This document shows, piece by piece, positions 53,783-64,000 of a DNA stretch of 64,000 bases. The notes below the pieces were generated by a model, which had not been told where the DNA came from, did not search any database, and saw nothing but the letters and a program-made list of their open reading frames with translations. The stretch's first letter is position 1; every line of letters begins with the position of its first letter. Location of the stretch: positions 4,898,001 to 4,962,000 of the forward strand of contig OZ218951.1 in NCBI GenBank assembly GCA_965112735.1, given 5' to 3'. A program made the position numbers and the translations under genes. The DNA is from Phaeosaccion multiseriatum (taxonomy: Eukaryota > Ochrophyta, other classes).

Positions 53783-55614
53783 CAACACGAAACCACCCTC
53801 CCCAACCGCGCCATCCATGTCTGCACAAGTCTTGATCGAAGTGATGCAAGAAAAAGGTAACCTCCCCTCCCCTCCCCTCCCTCCCTCCCTCCCTCCCTGC
53901 CTGCCTGCCTCCCTCCACACCCACCCACCCCACCCCAATCCATCCACACACCCACACCCACCTATTGACTTACCATGTCTATGTAGTCCTTATCGAAGTG
54001 ATGCAGCCGAATGTAACCGTCCTCCGCCCCGCTGCAGTAGCTCGTCCCGTTGGGACACACGGCAATGGCGTTGATGGGTCCAAAGTGACCTTTAACACGC
54101 CCAAACTCCTCCTCGTAGATCATGTTGTAGAAGCGCGTCTCGAACTTGCCCACCCGTCCTGAGGTTGTGGTCACTGTCATGGCATCCTGACCACCGCCCT
54201 GTAAGAGTACAATGTAAGCAATGTAAATCAAGATTGTATATGTATATACAGTGTAAGCAATATACTGCAAGTCAATGACTGCATGGAGTGCTTGGGTACT
54301 GTTTGCGTTTTGTGTAAGAGTAAGTCCATGCTTCAAGGTACGTGAGTGGGTATGGGTGTGGGGGTGAGGTGGTGGGGTTTTGTGTGCTGGATGGGTGGGT
54401 GTGGGTGGTGGAGGGTGGGTTGGAAGACATGCGTATACACATAAGCATACACACACACATTTAACCCTTGCGTATCAATTGTATAAACCTCACGTAACCT
54501 CTTACGTACCATGAGCATGTGCGGCTTGGTGGGGTGGAAGCAAGCGGCGTTGACGGGCCTCTCTGTGGTGAAGGTTTTGAGCACCTCAAAGGTGTGTGCA
54601 TCAAGCAGCTTGGAGGCGTAGTCCTTCGAGGCGGTGAGAAGCAGCGTCTTGTCCTTGTTGAGGGAGATACGGTTGATGGAGCCGCTGCGGGTGGGGGGGG
54701 GAGGGAGGGAGGGAGGGAGGGAGAGGTTAAAGTCGGCAGGATAGGAAAGGAAGGATAAAGGTTGGCAAACAATGGATAATCAGTCAATCGACTACCGAAA
54801 GCGCTTGGCTGGGGGGGGGGTGTCGATCGACAAGGAGGGGACGCCGCCCATAAGCCACCAGAACTCAAAACAAAAACACCCAAACCAACCAAGCAAACAA
54901 AAACAAACGTGATCGCATGTAATGTTACACATTCTTACTTGTGGATGGCCTCGTGCTGCAGCTCCTCGCCGGTCTCCGGGTCGAAGCTCTTGATCACTCC
55001 GGACTCGAAGGCCACGATGATTCTCTCATTGGCGGACGACCACGCACAGCGAGTGGCCTTGACCTGTTGTTGTTGTTGTTGTTGTTGTTGTTGGCAGTGG
55101 ATGGAGGAGGAGGAGGAGGAGGAGGGGGGGGGGGGGGGGTGAGAGCAGGAAGAGGACGACGACGAGAGAGACGAGGAGGAGGATCAGGAGGACAAAGCAT
55201 GGCACTCGAATGAGGCACACACATGCCAGGGAGAAGGGTAGTAGCGGCAGTACATAACATGGACTAATGGCAGAGACACGACCCTCTACAAAACAGACAA
55301 AGGCGCTTGCACCCGTCGCCCTCGTCGATGGCCTCTCCATCTCCCTCTCTCTCTGTCCCTCTCCATCTTCCTCGCCCTCTCTTCTCCTAGTCTCTCTCTC
55401 TCTCTCCCTTCCCCTCCCCCTATCCCTCCCCACCTCCCTTCCCCCTCCCTCTCCTGAGGTCCTTTCCTGAGGTAGCGTACCTTCGGCGGCAATTCAATCT
55501 CTCTAAGGGCCTCCGTGTTGTACTCGCTGGGGATGGCGCCGTTGGGTGTGCTGAAAATGTTGATGGAGCCAGGTCTATCCATGAAGGGGTCGCTCACCGT
55601 CGCAAACTGTTTGA

Positions 55615-55665
<51 letters not shown>

Positions 55666-57060
55666 ATATTTCAACGAGACATCCACTGCAGACAGACAGA
55701 CAGACAGACAGACCGACCGACAGACAGACAGACCGACAGACAGACATACAGACAGACAGACAGACAGACAGGCAGGCAGACAGGCAGACAGACCGACAGA
55801 CAGACAGACAGACAGGCAGGCAGACAGACCGACAGACAGACAGACAAGAGAGACACACAAACGTACCCTCTCTGCGCCCTCTGCCCAGCACACGCTCCTC
55901 ACGGGGCCTTTGTGGTGGTACGTTACGAGGTCCTTTCCCGTCTCCACCTCCCATAACCGGCACGTGGCATCCGCGGACGCTGTCAGTAACCGCGTTGAGT
56001 CCCCTGATGCACAGATGGTTTTGTATGTGAGAGAGAGAGAAAGCGACGAATCATATTCGGCGTGTTGATGGGAAAGAGAGAGAAAAAAGAGGGAGGAACG
56101 TTCGTCAGAGGGAGGGAGGGACGGAGGGAGGGAGGAGGCAAGTCCATCTTGCTGCTGGCCCTGGCCAAGCTCGTCCTTCTCCTGAATATCTTTGCCCCCT
56201 CGTGACCTTCTTCCCCTCTCCTTCCATTGAGACCCCATCGCGGCATACTCGGGCATCCCCCTTCTCCTTCGTTTTGTTCACAGCCCACTCAGACCACGTA
56301 CTTAAAACACCCTCTTCCCTCTCTCTCTCCTCTCTCTATCCCCCCCCACTCTTTATCCTCTCCCCCCTCACTCTTTATCCTCTGCATCTCTCTCTCGTTC
56401 TGCCCACTCACATGACACGTCCATGTCCCAGACAGCCCCATTGTGCCCATTGTACGTGCCACACCTCTCTCCAGTGTCTGCAAACCACAGCGTAGGGATC
56501 TGATCCTTGGCTGCAGTAAAGATTAAGTCGCCATCGTTATTGTAGATGACACATGTGATGGACCGCTCGTGGCCCTTCAGCAGGATGGGCCGCTGGAGGG
56601 TTGGAAGACGGGCAGAGGAACAGGACGGGGGAAGCCGCGGAGAGGGGTGCCGCAGCAGCAGCAGCAGGAGCAGGGCAGCAACAAAGGAACAGGGGCGTAA
56701 TAAGCGAGAGCAAGACGGCAATAGAGTCTCGGCAGAGCTCCCGTTAAGCAGTGAAGCAACCTAAAGTCAAAGGTAACTTCGTCCTTCCACCACAGTGGTA
56801 CTGTTGTCTGTCGAGTCCTCAATCAATCGTTCACGCCACAGGGAGAAACAGAAAGACGCGCACCCCGTCTCTCCTTCCTCTAGCTATATTTTCACACCCT
56901 GCTCGTATGGGGTGGCTGCTGATGCATTTTTTCATGTGCTGCTACCCCGACTCTTCCTCTTCTCCCCCGCCCCCCCTTTGATCCTCAAAAATCCTTCCCC
57001 AGCTTGCTGTGGCTGCGTCCCATGCAAAAGAGGGCATTGAGCCGCACAAGCACTCACCAT
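53508..57060 (-). CDS. EIF3I: Translation initiation factor eIF3 subunit I (WD40 protein)
   Basis: Eight coding exons, 57060-57058 (ATG only), 56592-56412, 56003-55867, 55606-55481, 55063-54939, 54684-54510, 54198-53974 and 53573-53508, give 345 residues in phase. The protein reads [15 protein letters not shown], the conserved start of eIF3i, followed by WD repeats: [56 protein letters not shown], the eIF3i-specific [11 protein letters not shown], and [17 protein letters not shown] with [13 protein letters not shown]. The tail [16 protein letters not shown] is acidic. It forms the seven-bladed propeller that joins the eIF3b/g module on the 40S ribosome. The start exon is inferred from TTATG immediately followed by GTGAGT and from the exact family N-terminus after splicing. 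Confidence 0.93.
53722..53780. repeat. (CA)n dinucleotide tract in eIF3i intron 7
   Basis: About 29 CA units; similar CA/GT runs occur at 33225-33300, 41110-41136, 55618-55664 and elsewhere in introns. Confidence 0.9.
53815..53866 (-). pseudogene. Copy of the end of eIF3i exon 7 inside intron 7
   Basis: The minus strand reads GGTTACC, then GCATCACTTCGAT, then AGACATGG, matching the exon end (GGTTACATTCGG, GCATCACTTCGAT, AGACATGG) about 150 bases away. The donor GTAAGT after ACATG is lost. In translation [10 protein letters not shown] mirrors [10 protein letters not shown]. Confidence 0.6.
55689..55847. repeat. (CAGA)n tetranucleotide array in eIF3i intron 3
   Basis: CAGACAGACAGA with CCGA, GGCA and TACA variants, next to a (GT)n run at 55618-55664 in the same intron. 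Confidence 0.9.
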
Positions 57061-57311
57061 AACTAACGTCCAACTATATTATAGAACTAACGCTGTATCT
57101 CTCTCCCTACTACTACGCGGAAGCTATCTAAATCGAACTGCGGCTGCGCTGCCCTCCATTCAGCCCCCCGGGGGAAGTATGTCAAGGATCGATTATGTCA
57201 AGGAATTCCGCAGGTGATCGTGTGAGATCATAAGGGGAAAAAGAAAAAAAGAAACGCCCTCACACCACCACCAGTTCTCCCTCCAAACAGCAGCAAGATG
57301 CGCCCATTTCA
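57061..57311. other. Spacer between eIF3i 5' end and ankyrin paralogue 2
   Basis: Both neighbours are on the minus strand, so this holds the eIF3i promoter and 5' UTR and the 3' end of the ankyrin gene. ATGTCAAGGA occurs twice (57180 and 57195). Nothing else is recognised. Confidence 0.4.
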
Positions 57312-58921
57312 TCATGCCATCTCCTCCGCCACCTCCTGCAGCACCTCAGGGCTAACCTCTCTCTGCGACACCTTCAGCCTCCCTTCCTTGCCAAAGAGAA
57401 GGTCAGTGCCCCGCATCAGGTCCAACGCGCTTTGTGACGCAAAGTGCTGCCTGTCCGCGGCCAGAAGGAACTCAACAAGTGCAAAGTGGAACCTTCGGGC
57501 AAAAAACAGAGCCTTTGCCAGTGAGGCCCCTCCAGACAGCAGCTCCAGCGCCACCCCGCTGTGGCCGTATTTAGCCGCACCAACCAAAGGCGTGTCGGGG
57601 TAGGGACTGCCCTCACTGTCAGGATCAGCCCCCGCAGACAGCAGCACACGGACCACTGCATCATGGCCATTCGCAGCAGCAAACAGCAGAGCTGTGTGCC
57701 CCTCAGTAGTCCGCATCTCCACATCGGCCCCTCCTGAGATGAGCTCCTCCACGACGCGAGCATGGCCTTCCTGAGACGCCAAGTGTATCGCTCCATACCC
57801 GTGGCCACTGATCGCATTCACCTCTGCCCCAGCCCTGAGCAGCTTCCGCACAATGCTTCTGTGCCCTTCCATAGACGCTATCACCAACGCTGTCCACCCA
57901 TTTTCACCATTATGGCTTTCGAGGTCAGCGCCGGCTGTGATGAGCTGATCCACCACAATGCCATGTCCTTGCTCGCTTGCCGCGGCAAGCGGCCAGTGTC
58001 TGCCGCGAACTCCCAAATTCGCATCTGCGCCAAAGGTCAACAGCAGCTGCGTGACCCTGTGATGTCCGCGTGCTGCGGCCATAAACAGGGCGGTGATGCC
58101 GTCAATATTTCTTTCATCCACGTGGTCGGGATTCGCGTTGGCCGAGAGCAGCTGCTGCGCCACGGCATGACTATCGACCTCTGCACCTGCCGATAGTAGC
58201 TGCTGCACCACCGCATGATGCCCTTCCTGGGAGGCCAATACCAAGGCCGTAACGCCTCCGGAATCTGTCTTATCGACCTCCGCGCCGGCTGAGAGCAGCT
58301 GCCGGACCACTCTTTCATGTCCTTGATCTGAGGCTGTATGGGGGAGCAACGCCGTATCGCCATCGGCGAAGTCCACGGCGGCGCCCGCAGAGAGCAGCTT
58401 GTGCACCAGCACAACGGCCCCAGCAGAGGAGGCCACCATGAGAGCCGTAAGTCCGCCGCTCGCTACTGCATTGACGTCAGCACCAGCAGAGAGGAGCTGT
58501 TGCATAACAGAAGCATCTTCTCTAACACAGGCAGCATGCAAAGCAGTGACGCCATTTGATGGGTTCACACTTTTCAGTGACGCCCCCTCTTGCAGCAAAA
58601 GAGCAATGATATCACCCCTCCCCTCTCCCACCGCTAAGTGCAGGGGAGGATACCCTTTCTCATCGAGGGGCTCGTCCAAGCATGCCCTCCTCCCTCCGTT
58701 TATAGCGACGAGAGCCCGCACGGCCGTCTGCACCTTTTTGACGCTCTGGCCGCTCATGATGGCATCACCAAGGCGGGAAGCCTGTGATCAGACAAAACAG
58801 CAGGGACAAAGGAAGGAAACAAGAGGGTATGACTTGTTGGTCTCCCACGGGAAACGGGGAGGGAATGAATTCAAGAAGTTTTTTCCATCTCCCTAACCTC
58901 GATACTGCCGACCCACTGCAT
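57312..58921 (-). CDS. Ankyrin-repeat protein (paralogue 2)
   Basis: Two exons, 58921-58898 (MQWVGSIE) and 58781-57312, give 497 residues. It is a clear paralogue of 34186-35870: same first-exon length and intron position, shared start of exon 2 (SGQSVKKVQ) and an almost identical C-terminus (LLFGKEGRLKVSQREVSPEV). About eleven to twelve ankyrin repeats are present. One repeat near residue 200 is shortened by about 20 residues (AGAEVDSHAVAQQLLSANANP) compared with paralogue 1, an in-frame internal deletion. Function is unknown; binding scaffold by class. Confidence 0.85.
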
Positions 58922-59192
58922 GGTGATAGATACTGTGGCGGTGTGGAAGAAGGGGTGGGCAGGTGTAGTTAGCAGGCAGTGGTCCTACAAATCAGGTGGA
59001 GGAGAGAGAGAAACGAGAGAAACGTTATGTCAGTGACCTCTCTTCCTTCTCCTTCTTGTTTTGTTTCCTTCCCTTCATACTATACGCTAGTAGCGAGGAG
59101 CCCGCCCCCCTCCCCCCGAAGGTTCAGCTTGTGTGTTGTTTGTTCCCACGACATCCTCCAGCTTGATTTGAAAGCGCAGAAGTTCAAAAGGA
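58922..59192. promoter_or_regulatory. Divergent upstream region of ankyrin paralogue 2 and the rhomboid gene
   Basis: 271 bp between start codons, with GAGAGAGAGAAACGAGAGAAACG near 59002 and a C-rich run at 59102-59117. No defined element is recognised. Confidence 0.4.
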
Positions 59193-60974
59193 ATGCCGCG
59201 CGTCCCTCGTGGGGCGTATGGGGGAAGGCGAGGAAGAGGGCGGGGTCAGGGATCCGAAATGCGCTTCCTCCTCCTCGTCGCCAAGCTCCTCGCCGAGATC
59301 AATAGGCTCCCGTACAAGCCCTTCGTCACGCTGGCGCTCATGGCCTTCATGTCAGGGGTCTACTTCGAGCCCGTTCTGAACCTCGTTCCGGAGTGGTCTT
59401 ACTGGCTCAATCCGCAGCAGGTGTGATATCAGTTCGATAGGTAGAGTGCGAAGGGGGTTAGAGAGCTGGTGTGCACATGCGCTCTATCTATCGACTCAAG
59501 TGTCCTGTGTGCGCGTCTCATGTTGGCCATGTTCGATAGAGCGAATCATAGAGCTAAGGATTTTACCACGTGGCGTCTCTTATTCTATAGAGCTAATCTT
59601 TACTCCCTTCGATGATGTGTCTCTGTCGCAGGTGTGCATCAAGCCCGACGTCATGGTGGAGGAGTGGCGGAGCTCTGGCTATCTGGACGTGTGGCGCTTC
59701 ATCGGCTCGGCCTTTGTGCACGGAGACGAGATGCATCTCTACTACAACATGTCCTCCTTCTTGTACAAGGGCGTCTCACTGGAACTGCCCATGGACAGCA
59801 GCGCAGCCTACGCAGGCATGATCGCCATCCTTCTGCTGCTCACACAGACACTGTACATGGTGCTCTCCTATGCAATGCTGCTGGTGGGGCAGGGGCAGAC
59901 GTATCACAGCTGTGCCGTCGGCTTTTCGGGCGTTCTCTTCGCGCTTAAATACATTCTCTATAGCAGGGTAAGTACATGCATTGGGACAAACAGGGGCCCT
60001 CTTGCTGTAGCACGGTGCTGTAAAGCTGTCGCATGTACACCATGTGTATGATGCGCCGTGTACGCACACGAACACGAACACACACACACACACACAACCC
60101 CTCCCTGCTACGTGTCATACCCATCCCACGTCAATCCCATTGCTCTTGCCCTCCCTGCTACCCTCTGTACCCCATCCCACTTCGCTCCCCTACTGAGAGC
60201 CCACCCGCCTCTGCCCCTGCACGCACGCCCGCTCTCTGTCTGTTCTCTCTCTCCCTCTTCCTTCTCCCTCTCCCTCTCTCTCTCTTTCTTTCGCTGTGTA
60301 TTCTCTCTCTCCCTCTCTCTCTCTCCTCTCTCTCTCGGTCTGTTCTCTCCCTCCCTCTCCCTCTCTCTCCCTCTCCTTCTCCCTCCCCTCCCCCCCCTCT
60401 CTCTCTCTGTGTGTATGCGTGTGTGTGGTGCTGCCGTGTGCACCACCGTACCCCCGCACCATACCCCACACCATACCATACTATACCACCACACCACACC
60501 ACACGGCACCCTCACCACACCCACCGCATACCCTCACAGGCTCCTCCCGGCAACAGCAAGATCGTGTACGGTTTCCGTGTGTCTCTGGCCCATGCGGCGT
60601 GGGCGGAGCTCATCGCTATACACCTCCTCGTTCCGAATGCGAGCTTCGCAGGCCACCTCTGCGGCATCCTAGCGGGAATTATTTACGAAAAAGTGGGCCT
60701 CTTGCGCGAGTTTGTTCAATTGCTGGGCGCCGTACGGAAACCGGGTGGTGGTGGTGGTAGTGGTGGGGGGGGCACTCGATACACCTACACCACCGGCACA
60801 GCCGCCGCCGCACCACGGCAACAGCAGCAGCCACAGCAGCAGCAGCAGCAGTGGACCTCCCCAGCTGTTCCCATCCCCTCTGCCCCTCCCGCTTCTGCTG
60901 CCCCCAGCGCGGAGGCGGACCGAGCATCCGAGGAGATTGCTGTCGCAGAGGCTATCCGGCTTTCACTTCTCGAT

Positions 60975-61024
<50 letters not shown>

Positions 61025-61178
61025 GCAGCACGACGTCATTAGACTGCCTTCTGCTGATGAGGATGACAACATCGTCTTTGTCGAGCCTCCATACACCGAC
61101 GGTGACCCGTCTGCTGCTGCTCCTACTTCAGCGGCTGAGACTCTACGAAGGCGGAGGGTTGAGCGCTTTGCTTCATGA
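59193..61178 (+). CDS. Rhomboid-family intramembrane serine protease, RHBDD1-like, with UIM-like tail
   Basis: Three exons, 59193-59420, 59632-59967 and 60540-61178, give 400 residues in phase. After an Arg/Gly-rich start come membrane segments with the rhomboid signatures HLYYNMSSFLYKG, the catalytic serine in AVGFSGVLFALK and the catalytic histidine in FAGHLCGILAGIIYE. The order and the sequence WRFIGSAFVHGDEMHLYYN match the RHBDD1 (rhomboid-like 4) group, which cleaves membrane proteins in the ER for degradation. The cytosolic tail has EEIAVAEAIRLSLLDQ, the spacing of a ubiquitin-interacting motif, followed by poly-Gln from a CAG tract (60979-61022). The start is the first ATG of the open frame; a second Met at MRFLLLVAKLL would give a shorter N-terminus. 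Confidence 0.9.
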
Positions 61179-61915
61179 TTGGAGTGAGTGAAGTGTGAAG
61201 TGTGGTGCGAAGGGTGCCCAGCCAGGATTGGGTGATGAGTGAGCACTGCTGCACGTGGCATCCCAGTTTGAGTTTCGCCGTGGAGAAGGAGCCAAGCAGC
61301 AAGGGGGGCGGGACACACATCAAAATACTCACACGTAAAGTACCAGGCCGTTAGGGATGGCCTGAGTCGAGGATAAGAACAAGGACGGGAAGGGCGGCCA
61401 TTGGACATGTAAGATACAGATACAGATAAGAGGGGGCTGAGAAGGGGGGGGGGGGGGATGGTGGGGTAGGTGGGAGGAGACGGTGGAGAGGAGTTCATTC
61501 CCCGAAAGACACGAAAGACACGAAAGACAAAGTTGAGGGAGAGGGTATGTGTGTAAAGGTAGAAGGCGGGTGGGCGGGTGATGGTGGGGAGGGGAGGAAT
61601 CATTCCCCTCGGTGGGGCGTCCGCGGAGGCTCGTAAAAGGGATTGACGATAGCGTGGTTCCTCCCTTTGTACACTGATTTGTATATACGATGCAAGGTAT
61701 AAACTGGTGAATAGCATAACATAGAATGTGTGTGATGGGAGGCTTCCCTTCGCCTCTCTCTCTCTCCTCTCTTCGCTACCGCTCCGGGGGTTGACGACGA
61801 CACTCTGAAGTGAGTTGAGATGTGAAAAGCAAAGCACTTGGACCAAAGGGAGGACAGAGAGGGGAGGGGTGAGACGCCAGTTTCAGTTCCCGCTCCAGCC
61901 AAGAAAGGACGAGTG

Positions 61916-61973
<58 letters not shown>

Positions 61974-62566
61974 CAGCAGCTGTTTCATAGGCCATGTGTT
62001 GCGTGGTACAGGGGCAAGGTATGCCTCATCTTCACACGAGCTTGCAGTGCAGTGCAGTCACAGGAGGGAGGCGGTCCATCTCTCTCTCTTGTGCGTCTGT
62101 GATCGAACGCCCAGAGGGCAAGAGGGGCCGCCCAGGGTGGGGACACTTGACCAACCTAAGGGGAGAAATTGAGTCTGGGTACGTGGATGGGGAGCTCATC
62201 GCACACACCCACGCTCTCAATCACTGGATGACTCACCAACACTCTCACTTAACTCACGCACTCTCACGGATGTAGGCACAGATCGGCCTATTGGAGGGGA
62301 TTTGATGATTGAAAAGGGCCCGCAAGCAAACGTTGGCCTTGGGATGGACGCAAGCGTGTTCGCATGTCGGCAAGAGAGGACAATAACTTGTGTATATTTA
62401 TTATGACCCTGGGCACGTATGCAACACATGCATCAGCACTTCCTACACCTTCCCATATACATACATACAGCGTGAGCGAGTCGCTCTGCCATGGGACAGC
62501 AACACCTGCGTGCATGGCATGATCTGCCCCTTTCCCTCCCCCTCCCCCTGCCCCCTCCTCCCACTG
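61179..62566. other. Intergenic region between convergent genes, with an (AGT)n array
   Basis: No gene is seen. It holds a poly-G run at 61446-61457, CACGAAAGACA three times (61505-61530), a perfect (AGT)n array at about 61917-61972, CTTGCAGTGCAGTGCAGTC at 62041 and CACTCTCACTTAACTCACGC near 62230. Confidence 0.5.
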
Positions 62567-63787
62567 CTACCCCGCCCCCCCCTCTCTCCTCCTTCTCTCC
62601 CTCATCCTCTGCGCCACGCCCCTCCGCCACTCACTCGCCCGGACCGCCGCCCTCAGCACCGCGGCAGGCAAGCGCCCCACCACCGCATTCATCGCCCGCT
62701 CCCCCAGCAGGGAGGTGTGGCCCCAAGCCGTCCGGACAGGGGCAGGGACCAGCCTCGGCAGCAGCGTTCCACCGACCCCACAGCGGCCGAGGGCAGGCAC
62801 ACCGCCGATGTCGTAGTGTTGAGAATCGGAGCCGCCTAGCACCCTTCTGCAGCGACTCGCGTTGACCCACATAACCTTCCTCGAGTTGGTGGTGACTACA
62901 TTGGTGAGCAGCAAGCTCGTGCCCCGCACCTTCCTCACATAGGTCTGCAGCCATGCGCCCTTGACGTGGGCCCCTGTGCACCATACCTCCACCACGTCCC
63001 TGGCCATTAGGTCTGTGCTGATACGAGAGCCGTCAACGGGCCAGCGCAGCCTCGATCGAGTCACTTCCTCGTCCCAGCGCCGGTCCCATCCCGGGTAGTG
63101 GACAGAGAACCGGCGCTCTCCGGCCACCTCTGATTTGCCCACAATCTTGGCCTCCCACCAGCTCACGCCTGTGAAGATGTCCAAGCTCTCGAGGCGGAAA
63201 TTGCCCCTCCAGCATACCTCCTGTGGGTGTGAGTGGGTGTGGTGGTGGTGAGGGGGGGGCAGGGGGGAGTTTGTTTAGGTTGTGATGGGGGTGGAAGAGG
63301 GGGGTGCATACATGCACTGGGGAATGGATTCCTGTCATCGATTCACTCACCACATTGTCGCCCAGCAGAGGGTCGTCGTGCCTCTCCTTGAACTCCTTCT
63401 TCACCTTCCCCACGTTTCTTCTGCTAATCCCGTGGCTGGGGGCTACTCCTCCCCTTCCTGACGACGTCATCGCTGTGTGTGCCCCACTGGGCTCTGCTTC
63501 ACTGGATTTGGGAGGATGCCCACCGAAGCGCCGAGCGTACCACCACCGCCACAGCACGTCTGAGCCGGCAAGGTCCCGCCACTCGCGACAGACGGAGGCC
63601 GACTGCAGCCAGGAGAGGCGGAACAAGAATGCGGAAAAAAAAAGAAAGTTAGCGCAAAGACCGAAGAAGCTTTCTCCACATTCTTCCTTCTCACCTGAGC
63701 CGTGTCCGCCATTGGCAAGAAAGACATGGCGAAGATGATGAGCGGACAAGGCAGCTTCCTGATCCCCTGCGCTGCTCCTGTCTTCCC
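62567..63787 (-). CDS. F-box protein with a chromo-barrel/Tudor-like domain (5' end not resolved)
   Basis: Three exons in phase: 63787-63695, 63602-63351 and 63220-62567, about 333 residues. The first two contain an F-box: GIRKLPCPLIIFAMSFLPMADTAQ joined to SASVCREWRDLAGSDVLWRWWYARRF. F-boxes bind Skp1 in SCF ubiquitin ligases. A basic, Ser-rich stretch follows, then a small beta-type domain WWEAKIVG ... RRFSVHYPGWDRRWDEEV, whose pattern matches the MRG chromo-barrel/Tudor-knot fold that reads modified histones or other methylated proteins. The C-terminal 90 residues are basic (Arg-rich). No start codon could be joined upstream; it lies in 63788-64000 or beyond the window. Confidence 0.75.
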
Positions 63788-64000
63788 CTGACACAGGAAA
63801 GATGAAGGAAGAAAAACTCGGGACGTTAGTGTGTGAGCAGGTACGTATGAGGGAGCATCGACAATAGGGGCGGGGAGACAGCTGTGGCAGGAGCAGAGAA
63901 GGCCCTGGACAAGACTGTCGACCGCGCCCCACCAGCGCCGTCCTTTATAGAGGATGAAAGAGTCTCGCACCCCTCCACGGCACCACGCCCATCAGGTGGG
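63788..64000. other. Upstream part of the F-box gene, first exon not identified
   Basis: The stretch is likely intron plus first exon or 5' UTR of the F-box gene on the minus strand. A TATAAAG-like sequence (minus strand near 63945) is present, but no ATG with a phase-matching donor was found. Confidence 0.35.

Noticed and set aside
63033-63932. Single continuous frame through the F-box gene region
   Set aside because: The F-box and chromo-barrel-like sequences appear only in the spliced frame; the continuous frame shifts out of both.

Overview
The window is eukaryotic nuclear DNA: GC-rich, intron-dense and full of simple repeats. Reconstructed genes have 2 to 24 coding exons, nearly all with GT-AG introns, and reading phase is kept across the junctions. 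The gene set (PH-domain sterol glucosyltransferase, fused MtnA-MtnK methionine-salvage enzyme, centrin-like EF-hand protein, AAAP transporter, GLDC, eIF3i, rhomboid, F-box protein, ankyrin-repeat proteins, secreted Thr/Pro-rich VWA proteins) suggests a unicellular protist or alga. A stramenopile is my guess; the sequence does not prove it.

Layout. 1-226 holds the last exon of a membrane protein resembling the RseP/site-2 protease C-terminus. 500-11,240 is a direct segmental duplication carrying two paralogous secreted VWA genes on the minus strand (795-3831 and 5870-10501). Each copy also carries the 5' part of the next plus-strand gene; the left copy of that part is a dead fragment. 10,910-15,282 (+) encodes an acidic nuclear-type protein and 15,955-17,323 (+) a small membrane protein. 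18,221-21,673 (-) encodes an amino-acid transporter. 22,225-30,406 (+) is the 15-exon MtnA-MtnK fusion, with a 22-copy minisatellite in one intron. 30,946-31,626 (-) is a doubtful gene, 31,710-33,914 (-) the centrin-like gene, and 34,186-35,870 (+) an ankyrin gene. 36,378-47,581 (-) is the 24-exon sterol glucosyltransferase, 47,841-52,666 (+) mitochondrial GLDC, and 53,508-57,060 (-) eIF3i. 57,312-58,921 (-) is a second ankyrin paralogue, 59,193-61,178 (+) a rhomboid protease, and 62,567-63,787 (-) an F-box protein that is open at its 5' end.

The genes do not form one pathway; MtnAK (methionine salvage) and GLDC (glycine/one-carbon) are ordinary metabolism. The most unusual content is in gene architecture. 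The duplicated VWA genes differ in copy number only of exons flanked by introns of equal phase. Other oddities are two GC-AG introns, an eIF3i start codon alone on its own coding exon, an exon-end copy inside an eIF3i intron, and several introns whose 5' half is purine-rich and 3' half pyrimidine-rich on the coding strand.

Exon coordinates were derived by hand from splice consensus, phase continuity and family similarity. Summed coding lengths are multiples of three for all complete models. The 5' ends of the acidic-protein gene, the transporter and the F-box gene, and three junctions in the glucosyltransferase, are uncertain.
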